A stretch of DNA of 48,650 bases from JBLHGU01 sp047615875 (GTDB lineage Bacteria > Pseudomonadota > Gammaproteobacteria > Arenicellales > CAJQKF01): positions 1-48,650 of the forward strand of contig JBLHGU010000017.1 in the NCBI GenBank assembly GCA_047615875.1, read 5' to 3'. Each line of letters begins with the position of its first letter. The first letter of the stretch is position 1. Below, piece after piece: positions 34,884-42,054 of the stretch. Under the pieces are notes generated by a model. The model did not search any database. It was not told where the DNA came from and saw nothing but the letters and a program-made list of their open reading frames with translations. Both the position numbers and the translations under genes were made by a program.

Positions 34884-35483
34884 ATGCAACCTGAAATCAG
34901 AAAAATTGTGACCTTTGATGAAGAGATTTTGATTGAAGGTTACAAACCAACTGCTTCGCCCTGGCGCATGTTTGCCGTTGCCGCAGTCATCACCAACCCC
35001 TGGGCTGGTCGTTATGTTGAAGACCTGAAACCAGAAATTATGGCCTATGGTCCTGTACTGGGCGAGTTATTAACCAATCGCATGATCGAATTGGCAGGTG
35101 GCGGTGATGCTATCGAGGCCTATGGCAAAGCGGCTGTCGTAGGTTTAAATGGTGAGATAGAGCATGCCTCAGGGCTGATTCATACCCTGCGTTTTGGTAA
35201 TTTCTACCGCGAGGCTGTAGGTGCAAAATCTTATTTGTCCTTCAGCAACACCCGCGGCCCTGCCAATGCACCCATCATGATTCCATTGATGGATAAGAAT
35301 GATGCTGGTAGGCGCTCACACTATTTAACGATCAATTTCTCTATTTCTGATTCGCCTAACGAAAAGGAGCTGGTAATCGCTCTGGGTGGTGCGACAGGTG
35401 GTAGACCCCATCACCGAATTGGTGATCGCTATCAGGATCTCAAGGATCTTGGTCATGATGTGGAAAACCCGGCTGGTGTGTAG
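34884..35483 (+). CDS. AA_synth (PF06684-type) amino acid synthesis family protein
   Basis: This 199-residue protein resembles the family named amino acid synthesis (AA_synth), whose function is poorly known. Typical text includes VAAVITNPWAGRYVEDL (about 33-49), YGKAAVVGLNGEIEHASGLIH (about 79-99), NAPIMIPLMDKND and ELVIALGGATGGRPHHRIGD. I use ATG 34884; a TTG five codons before is less likely. It is followed within 40-45 bases by a flavin reductase and then an aldehyde dehydrogenase, a set that may be one catabolic operon. The substrate is unknown. Confidence 0.75.
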   Translation: MQPEIRKIVTFDEEILIEGYKPTASPWRMFAVAAVITNPWAGRYVEDLKPEIMAYGPVLGELLTNRMIELAGGGDAIEAYGKAAVVGLNGEIEHASGLIHTLRFGNFYREAVGAKSYLSFSNTRGPANAPIMIPLMDKNDAGRRSHYLTINFSISDSPNEKELVIALGGATGGRPHHRIGDRYQDLKDLGHDVENPAGV

Positions 35484-35522
35484 TTGGTTTTTCACCAAAT
35501 TATTGCTCGGTTGACACTTTAA

Positions 35523-36446
35523 ATGGCCACAGATATTCGTCAGCTACGGGATGCCTTTGGCACGTTTATGACCGGAGTAACTATCGTTACTACGTGCACA
35601 GAGCAGGGTGAGCCAATTGGTTTTACAGCAAATTCATTTGCCTCGGTTTCCCTGGACCCACCCTTATTGCTGGTCTGCCCAGCCAGGTCTATGAGTAGCT
35701 TTCCAGTGTTTCAAGCGACCGGCCACTTTGCGATTAATGTTCTGTCGGAGCATCAACAAGATTTATCTAATCTGTTTGCTAGCCGTCAACCAGATAGGTT
35801 CTCTGGCATTGACTGGCATACTGATGAATTCGGAAACCCCCTGTTTGATAATCTGGTCGCCCATTTTTCCTGTGTGACGGAACAAAGAGTCGATGCTGGT
35901 GATCATTTGATTCTGATTGGCCGCGTGAAAGACTTTGCCCAGAACGGCGCTACAGGTCTTGGATACTGTGGATCAGGTTATTTCAGCAGACAGTTAGAGC
36001 GCCGCGCTGCTGAGCTTCCCGTATCGACTTCTAAGGCGACCGTGGGGGTAATTATTGAACACGATGGCAAGGTGTTGTTATGCGAATCAGACCAGGGAAT
36101 GCATCCACCAGGTATTGACGCACCCACTCGATTACGCAGCCAGTCGGCAGTAGAAGACTATGTTGCTAACAGTGGTTTGGATGTAAGTATTGGTCCCGTA
36201 TATTCCCTGTACGAGAATCAGGTAGACGGGCATGTGTATACATACTACCGGGCCTGCGCCAGGAACGATAACAACGGTAATCTTGGTCGTTATGTGCCAT
36301 TGCAAGAACTCGATTCAATTGACTATAAAACCAGTGCCCTTAAAGTGATGATGAAGCGCTATGCGCTGGAACGAAAGAGCGGCGTATTTGGACTCTACCT
36401 GGGTTATGAAGATCAAGGTGATGTGCATTTGTTTGGCGAGTCCTAA
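35523..36446 (+). CDS. Flavin reductase fused to a degenerate NUDIX-like domain
   Basis: In this 307-residue protein the first 160 residues are a flavin reductase of the HpaC/RutF type (FMTGVTIVTTC at about 14-24, GFTANSFASVSLDPPLLLVC at about 31-50, GHFAINVLSE near 67-76). The second part (about 168-290) begins with KATVGVIIEHDGKVLLCES, the typical opening of a NUDIX fold, but the REUxEExGU box is not present, so it should not hydrolyse. It might bind a ligand or regulate the reductase. A flavin monooxygenase partner is expected but is not in the window. It is cotranscribed with AA_synth and the aldehyde dehydrogenase. Confidence 0.75.
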   Translation: MATDIRQLRDAFGTFMTGVTIVTTCTEQGEPIGFTANSFASVSLDPPLLLVCPARSMSSFPVFQATGHFAINVLSEHQQDLSNLFASRQPDRFSGIDWHTDEFGNPLFDNLVAHFSCVTEQRVDAGDHLILIGRVKDFAQNGATGLGYCGSGYFSRQLERRAAELPVSTSKATVGVIIEHDGKVLLCESDQGMHPPGIDAPTRLRSQSAVEDYVANSGLDVSIGPVYSLYENQVDGHVYTYYRACARNDNNGNLGRYVPLQELDSIDYKTSALKVMMKRYALERKSGVFGLYLGYEDQGDVHLFGES

Positions 36447-36489
36447 GTAAGACCAATTCTCTATATTTATATCCCAAGAATGTTAAACC

Positions 36490-37983
36490 ATGACTGATGA
36501 TAACCAACTAACTCATTACAAATTATTTATAGCTGGCGAATGGTGCGATGGCTCTAAAGGCCAGATCATGCGAACTTATAATCCAGCCGATGGCAAGCCC
36601 TGGGCACAGTTTGCGTGTGCATCAAAAGATGATGTTAATCGTGCTGTCAATGCCGCTAGAGCTGTTTTAAATGATCCCGAATGGCGAGATATGTTGCCTA
36701 CGCAACGGGGCCGGCTGTTATATAAGCTGGCTGATTTGATTCAGGAGAAAAGTCAGTTGCTAGGTGAACTTGAGACTCGAGATTGTGGCAAGTTGGCTGC
36801 AGAAACTATGGCCCAGACCGGCTACGCTGGCGACTATTATCGCTATTACGCCGGCCTCGCAGACAAGATAGAAGGTGCCACACTACCTATTGATAAACCA
36901 GACATGCATGTGTTCACCACCCGCGAGCCTATCGGTGTGGTGGTTGCAGTAGTACCGTGGAATGCACAGATGTTTTTAACTGCAACTAAGCTCGGTCCGG
37001 CATTGGCAGCGGGTTGCAGTGTGGTGTTAAAGGCCTCTGAATTGGCCCCCTGTGCCATGCTGGAATTTGCCAGTTTGATAGAGCAGGCTGGTTTTCCTAA
37101 AGGCGTAGTGTCGGTAATCAGTGGCGATGCGGAAAATTGTGCCATACCGTTAACGTCCCACCCCGATGTGGATCGTATAGCCTTTACCGGTGGTCCTGAA
37201 ACTGCTCGCCATGTTATTCGCAATTCCGCAGAAAATTTCGCCGTTACCACTATGGAGTTGGGCGGTAAGTCCCCTATAGTCGTTTTTGAAGATGCTGATC
37301 TGGAAAGTGCTGCTAACGGGCTCATTGCTGGAAATTTTGGTGCGGCAGGTCAGTCCTGCGTAGCCGGGTCCCGAGCCTTTGTGCAACGCTCTGTGGTTGA
37401 GCAACTTATTTCCAATATTGAGGCCAAGGCCTCAGGAATTGTCATTGGCGATCCACTCGATGCAAAAACACATGTGGGTCCGTTATGTACGGCTGAACAG
37501 GTGGAGAAGGTAAAAGATACTCTTGCCAAAGCTGAGCAACAGGGCGCAAAGATTCGTTTTGGCGGGAAAGTGCCCGCGGATTTAACCACAGGAAACTACT
37601 TTCAGCCCACTTTGGTTGAGGGATCAAACATGGATACAGAAACATTGAAAGTAGAAATGTTTGGGCCGGTTATGACCATTGTTCCCTTCGACACTGAAGA
37701 AGAAGCCATCGATATGGCCAACGACACGGTATACGGATTAGGTTCTGGTATTTTCACCAGCAATCTGGCTAGAGCACACCGGGTCTCCCGAAGAATTCAT
37801 GCCGGTATTTGCTGGATAAATACCTATCGTGCGATTTCTCCCATTGCGCCATTTGGTGGTTATAACCATTCAGGTTATGGCCGAGAAGCTGGAATGGAAA
37901 CTATTCTAGACTATACGCGAACTAAAACAACCTGGATTAACCTGTCTGATCAGCCGATGTCGAATCCATTTACCATTAGATAA
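36490..37983 (+). CDS. NAD(P)-dependent aldehyde dehydrogenase
   Basis: This 497-residue member of the aldehyde dehydrogenase superfamily has the expected motifs: VVPWNAQMF (about 155-163), KASELAPC (about 180-187), FTGGPETAR (about 233-241), the catalytic Glu in ELGGKSP (about 256-262) and the catalytic Cys in AAGQSCVAGSR (about 285-295). It oxidises an aldehyde to an acid in the cytoplasm. Being last in the AA_synth-flavin reductase operon, it probably handles the aldehyde made in that pathway. It could also oxidise the semialdehyde expected from the aminotransferase at 16562, but that is distant. Confidence 0.9.
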   Translation: MTDDNQLTHYKLFIAGEWCDGSKGQIMRTYNPADGKPWAQFACASKDDVNRAVNAARAVLNDPEWRDMLPTQRGRLLYKLADLIQEKSQLLGELETRDCGKLAAETMAQTGYAGDYYRYYAGLADKIEGATLPIDKPDMHVFTTREPIGVVVAVVPWNAQMFLTATKLGPALAAGCSVVLKASELAPCAMLEFASLIEQAGFPKGVVSVISGDAENCAIPLTSHPDVDRIAFTGGPETARHVIRNSAENFAVTTMELGGKSPIVVFEDADLESAANGLIAGNFGAAGQSCVAGSRAFVQRSVVEQLISNIEAKASGIVIGDPLDAKTHVGPLCTAEQVEKVKDTLAKAEQQGAKIRFGGKVPADLTTGNYFQPTLVEGSNMDTETLKVEMFGPVMTIVPFDTEEEAIDMANDTVYGLGSGIFTSNLARAHRVSRRIHAGICWINTYRAISPIAPFGGYNHSGYGREAGMETILDYTRTKTTWINLSDQPMSNPFTIR

Positions 37984-38029
37984 CTAGTGAGATATGCCGG
38001 CTAGCATAACCTAGCAAAAATTTTGGAGT

Positions 38030-38233
38030 TTAGAATTGATGTGGTTTGCCACTACCACCTTCTGCATTAACACTACCCCCTGGCATTCTGGTTATTTCCT
38101 GTATCAAGCCGAGCGAGGTTATTTTGGGGGTGGTATAAGTCTTACCAGCTTCTGATGAAACCTCAATCGGTAGGCAAGGTCCACCTTGGTGACTCTTTTT
38201 ACTTATATTGGGATTCCTTATCACTTTACTCAT
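38030..38233 (-). CDS. Lasso peptide precursor A
   Basis: This 67-residue peptide has the lasso leader pattern Y-x2-P-x-L-x3-G-x5-T: Tyr33, Pro36, Ile38, Gly42 and Thr48 (YTTPKITSLGLIQEIT). Thr at core position -2 predicts a core of residues 50-67, MPGGSVNAEGGSGKPHQF: 18 residues, with Glu58 at core position 9 giving a Met1-Glu9 nine-residue ring and a nine-residue tail. Met as residue 1 is unusual; starting at Pro51 or Gly52 would place Glu at 8 or 7. The ATG overlaps the stop of the upstream cyclase (ATGA), so translation is coupled. That cyclase is broken, so the peptide may be orphaned or processed by cyclase B. Confidence 0.75.
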   Translation of the reverse strand: MSKVIRNPNISKKSHQGGPCLPIEVSSEAGKTYTTPKITSLGLIQEITRMPGGSVNAEGGSGKPHQF

Positions 38234-40118
38234 GAGCTAAATACTTTACTAGAAACCAGTTCCAATCCATAAATATGCCACAGACTCCAGAGATTAGCAC
38301 CGTTCACCGGGACTCGATTATCCAAATCACACATTGTTTGGTCGAATAGTTCTATCGCGAGTTGTTTGTTAACCCAACCAAAACTATGAGCTACCTGTGG
38401 TTCGAAATTTTCTCGACCAACAGCCTTGAGGGCATTCAAAAATACTGACGAAAACTCTGCCTTGTCTGGGCGCTTGTATATCAGAGCTGGCAAATAGTCT
38501 GACATGGCCTGGCGCAGAGCATACTTATTTAGATTTTTCCGGATGCGTTGATTCATAGGCAATGCCAGACTAGCTTGAATAACCCTCTGGTCATAAAACG
38601 GATGCCCAAGTTCAATACCGAAGCCCGCAGCGAGTCGCTCCTCCATTTCCATCGCATGAGTTTGAAACCCACTGGTTGCGGCCTTCCATAGATGTTGAGC
38701 GGCATAGCCTCGAACCGGACCAGCGGTTACCATAGTTTGTAATAATTCCTGTTGTGCCAGATCTAAGAGCTCTGGTCCCATCCAGTTTGGTGGCGTGGGT
38801 TGTTTTCCTCCTCGTGAAATTCCAATTATCGATTTAACTGATTCAGGCAATAGCGGCGCTATACCATGAGTAATTATCTGTTGGGTAAAAAGGGAATCTG
38901 AAGGAACATTTTGGTAACTTCTCAGGAAATTTCTTAACTCCAACAATCTCCCATTGGACAGTAAGTCGGCGATATAAAATCGACTGGCCTGAAACTATTC
39001 ATCTCCGCCGAGACCTGTTAGCAACCGAGCAATACTTCGTTGTTGAGCGTGTTTATATAAGTCGAGACTCATCGAGCCATTTGGGTATGGAGGTATATCC
39101 TGATGTAGGCTTACATAGGATGAGTACCATTCATGAGCACGCGGCGATGGCGGAAAACGGTGGCTTGTGACTGTTGAATAGAAATCATAAAAAGCCTTGA
39201 TGTAATTTGACTCATCACAGGCTTGTCCTGGAAAAACCAGGGAAAAGAGTTCCAGGTTTCTTTCATCATATGCATTCTTCTTGAATATATGGAGTGCGCT
39301 GGCCGCCACTGACGAGGAGTCTACGCCGCCACTTAACTGTATACCTGTTTTTCCTCCAGTAGTTATTGCTCGGCTATTAACGCTAGCGAAGATTTTATTA
39401 CGAATTTCAGAGGGGTAATCAGGGTTTTGACTTCTATATTTCTTTGGTAATGTTGCAGGCTGGGATTAGGTTTTATCAGTAGGGTATCTCTAGTCAGTAG
39501 GAGCGTATGATCAGGTGGTAGTCTTCTAACTTCACGAAAAATCGTATCCGATTTGCTCGACATACTACTTAAGAGATACTGTACCAACATAGTCTGATTT
39601 GGGGCCGGGGAAAGCCCGGGCTGACTAAATAACTGAACCGGTTCCGAGCCAATTAGTAATGTGTCATTCAAAAAAGCAAAGAACAACGGTTTGCAACCGG
39701 CTCTGTCGCGTGCACACAACAGTTGTTGAGTTTTGGAATCGTGAATTATAAATACAAACTCACCGGAAAGATGGGTCGCGCAATCCGCTTTAAAATAGCG
39801 ATAACAATTCAAAACAAGCCCGGCGTCAGAGTGACATTGATTAAGTACGCCAGGCAATTTTCTAGTAATTGCCTCACGATCATCCAACATTCCATCAAAC
39901 ACTATGCAAAGACCATCTTCTTGTATGCAATTAACCGAAGAAGTTATGCCAACATTAAAGTTTGCTGTAAAAGAGACATGACCCATTGCAACATTCAATT
40001 GGCTTAATATGTTTGGCTTGTCGCCCTGAAAGCGTTGCGTGCTTTTCAGCATTCCGCTAACTTGTTGCGGATCAACTCGGAAGTTTTTTCTGGAGAGTAT
40101 CGCTGCTATTGTTCCCAA
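38230..40118 (-). pseudogene. Lasso cyclase A (asparagine-synthetase-like), broken by frameshift and nonsense
   Basis: Three stretches form one asparagine-synthetase-like cyclase. The N-terminal domain (40118 to about 39421) begins GTIAAILSRKN and lacks the Cys2 of glutamine-using enzymes. The frame then shifts: continuing in the other frame gives DYPSEIRNKIF and LSGGVDSSSVAA, the ATP-pyrophosphatase loop. One missing base near 39421 explains this and makes the length a multiple of three. At 38995-38997 TAG interrupts GLGGDE-stop-F, where Trp is usual, so TGG became TAG. After it the frame continues unbroken to 38230 (about 629 residues if repaired). The product would have closed the isopeptide ring of precursor A. 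The TTG start at 40118 is also doubtful. Confidence 0.85.
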
Positions 40119-40264
40119 CTTTTAATCTTCAACCCCATGCAATCCCTATCCAGTTAATGACGGGCGAACTAATAGCAATTGAAAATGTATATAAATAGCC
40201 ATTTGCTTTGTCGCATTATAAAACCGGTATTGGTTAAAATGAATCGTCGCAATAGTATAAGCCT

Positions 40265-41218
40265 ATGAGTTCGAATTCATATTACAAGTATCAAATCTTT
40301 GACTCGACTCTGGAAGTTGATGCTATTTCACCAGAGCTTATGTCATCGCGTTGCCAGTCCCCTGCCATTACTATCTGTAGAGATACGCTTTACAAAGATT
40401 CCAGTGAGATAATCTGGTTTCACAATTACGAAACCCCGGAAGGGCAAGTCAGCATCTCCTGCGGTAAGTCAGCAGATTGCTATCAGCTTGAATTTCCGGG
40501 ATTGGCAAGATTTCGAATAAGTCGCGATCTAAAAACTGTGCGATATACGACGGCTGATACAACGGCCCCAGAAGTGTTACGACATTTATTATTAGATCAG
40601 ATAATTCCCCGAATGTATGGACACCACTATCAAACTGTAATCCACGCAAGCGCAATAGAGGGCGAGGGTCGAGTGGTGTTATTTATTGGCCCCAGTGGAA
40701 TTGGTAAATCCACTCTGGCTGCGAGCCTGCATCGGGCAGGCTTGAATTTGTTGTCAGACGATTGTGTGTATTTGAAGAAAGATATTTTAGGTTACAGAGT
40801 AATCCCGGCTTATAGTGGAATTAGATTATGGAGAGACTCTGCTGAGAAAGTTGACCCCAATCATAATTACCTGAAAGATACCAAGATTGGCAAATATGGA
40901 AAGTACCGCATGTCAGTTCGTAACGGAGACAGTGTCAAGTTCAATAATCAATTAGTTTCTATTGTTGTATTAAATCCCATGGCTACAAACGAAAAGATGT
41001 CGCCATTATTAACTCCGCTAGCGAAAGTGGGGATAATTCCAGAGTTATTAAAAAACAGTTTTACACTGGACATTACCGATGAGAAATATCTGCAGAAGCA
41101 ACTCATTGAATTTTCCAGGCTAGCCAATGGCAAAAATGAGAACTTTCAATTCAACTATCCGCGATGCTTTGAGAGTTTGGATAAGGTTGTAAACTACCTA
41201 TGCGCCAGTTTCTGGTGA
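40265..41218 (+). CDS. HPr-kinase-like protein of the lasso locus
   Basis: This 317-residue protein has a C-terminal HPr kinase/PEP carboxykinase-like domain. The P-loop is FIGPSGIGKSTLAASLHRAG at about residues 140-159, followed by LLSDDCVYL (about 162-170) with acidic residues for metal, and HASAIEG just before. The first 120 residues are a variable domain. Kinases of this kind sit in many lasso clusters; in the paeninodin type they phosphorylate the precursor on its C-terminal Ser. Here both precursors end in Phe, so the target must differ (an internal Ser/Thr, or another protein). It diverges from cyclase A and precedes an IS66 remnant and precursor B. Confidence 0.75.
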   Translation: MSSNSYYKYQIFDSTLEVDAISPELMSSRCQSPAITICRDTLYKDSSEIIWFHNYETPEGQVSISCGKSADCYQLEFPGLARFRISRDLKTVRYTTADTTAPEVLRHLLLDQIIPRMYGHHYQTVIHASAIEGEGRVVLFIGPSGIGKSTLAASLHRAGLNLLSDDCVYLKKDILGYRVIPAYSGIRLWRDSAEKVDPNHNYLKDTKIGKYGKYRMSVRNGDSVKFNNQLVSIVVLNPMATNEKMSPLLTPLAKVGIIPELLKNSFTLDITDEKYLQKQLIEFSRLANGKNENFQFNYPRCFESLDKVVNYLCASFW

Positions 41219-41318
41219 AGTCGAATTATTAAAACAATGGATACAATACCATCTAACCCGAGCATTCTGTTTTTGAATATGTCTTTGCAGTGAATGCTTG
41301 CGTGATATTGGTAAGCGG

Positions 41319-41417
41319 TCAACGAGTGAACACTTCGCGCAGATAAGCATAAAATTCGAGTTTGTTGGCCCTGGCCATTTCTATGCGTAAATACAGGGCT
41401 GGCGCTCCGTTAACTCC
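41319..41417 (-). mobile_element. IS66-family transposase remnant (C-terminal end)
   Basis: Read on the minus strand, this stretch gives ALYLRIEMARANKLEFYAYL followed by REVFTR and a stop. It matches the ending of IS66 transposases (ALYSLIETAKANGLEPYAYLR). Beyond the TGA the frame continues as PLTNITQ, also like the family, so the stop is a later mutation. The upstream end runs into a stop at 41418-41420. Only the last part of the element is left; no terminal repeats are visible. Confidence 0.65.
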
Positions 41418-41636
41418 TCATCCACTGTCATTGCTTCGATCTTCAATTAAAACGCGAAGCTTCAACTTATAGGCGATAACGAAAAAGGCGATGTTTTAGT
41501 TTCCGCTTAAATTATTGCAGCTCAGTTTGAATAAAAACAGAGATTTATATCGACAAAGTCAGGTTTGACCCTAGGCGGTTCCTAGGTAGGCGAAGCTAGA
41601 TGGTTGGCCCGCGGGAGTAATTGCGACAATTATATT

Positions 41637-41665
41637 TCAGAATATCTAGTACAATGTGCTATTAT
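41637..41665 (+). promoter_or_regulatory. Likely sigma-70 promoter of precursor B
   Basis: TTCAGA (-35), a 17-base spacer and TATTAT (-10) preceded by TGC (extended -10) lie 130 bases before the precursor start. A small inverted repeat GCGGT(9)ACCGC at 41681-41699 falls in the leader just after the expected start point. Alternative -10 hexamers occur close by, so the exact element is uncertain. Confidence 0.45.
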
Positions 41666-41795
41666 AAGTCCAATAATTTGGCGGTTTGTGTATCACCGCA
41701 AATCGTGGAGAATGGATTCAATTGTAGCTGTTTGTTAGAAGCCAGAAATCTGCTTAACTCTAATAAACTCACTATTTCCGCAGCATAGGGACCAT

Positions 41796-41984
41796 ATGGA
41801 TATGAGTAAATCAAATGACTTAGTAAAAATAGAGGGTCAAAGCGATTCCCGACAACGAGAACCTGAACTAAAGGTTTACCAAAAACCTGAACTGAAATGT
41901 TTTGGTGAGGTTAAAGATATTACGCTGGGTGGTAGTCCTGGTTTTAGTGATAGCGGAAATCCCGGAATGGAGCATCCATTCTGA
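41796..41984 (+). CDS. Lasso peptide precursor B
   Basis: This 62-residue peptide has the lasso leader pattern: Tyr28, Pro31, Leu33, Gly37 and Thr43 (YQKPELKCFGEVKDIT). With Thr at -2 the core is residues 45-62, GGSPGFSDSGNPGMEHPF: 18 residues, Gly first, with Asp52 at core position 8 for a Gly1-Asp8 eight-residue ring and a ten-residue tail. AGGG precedes the ATG by five bases; a second ATG at 41802 is possible. Cyclase B follows 70 bases later with a hairpin between. The leader and core lengths match precursor A from Thr to the end, so the two are paralogues with different rings. Confidence 0.85.
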   Translation: MDMSKSNDLVKIEGQSDSRQREPELKVYQKPELKCFGEVKDITLGGSPGFSDSGNPGMEHPF

Positions 41985-41995
41985 ATCTATCTATT

Positions 41996-42017
41996 GTTAA
42001 GCTAATCAAGCTTTAAC
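41996..42017 (+). terminator. Weak hairpin between precursor B and cyclase B
   Basis: GTTAAGCT and AGCTTTAAC pair with one bulged T around a five-base loop, 11 bases after the precursor stop. Such hairpins often make precursor message more abundant than that of the enzymes. It is A/T-rich and lacks a U-tract. Confidence 0.4.
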
Positions 42018-42054
42018 ATCTTAGTGGTTTGCCCGTAGAACCCCGTCTCGAATT

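Larger units (their letters stand above)
41219..41795. other. Non-coding stretch inside the lasso locus
   Basis: These 577 bases hold no intact gene. They contain the IS66 remnant (about 41276-41417, minus strand), about 200 bases with no recognisable content, then the likely promoter and leader of precursor B. Genes for the leader protease and the RRE protein, expected in a lasso locus, are not here, even as recognisable fragments. Confidence 0.6.

Noticed and set aside
38995..39309. The middle ORF of cyclase A as a separate small gene
   Set aside because: It begins inside the SGGVDSS motif and shares its frame with the C-terminal part, so it is a fragment of one gene.
41219..41330. A cysteine-rich short minus-strand frame after the kinase gene
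   Set aside because: It is a second frame across the same stretch as the end of the IS66 remnant, with no start or family match.
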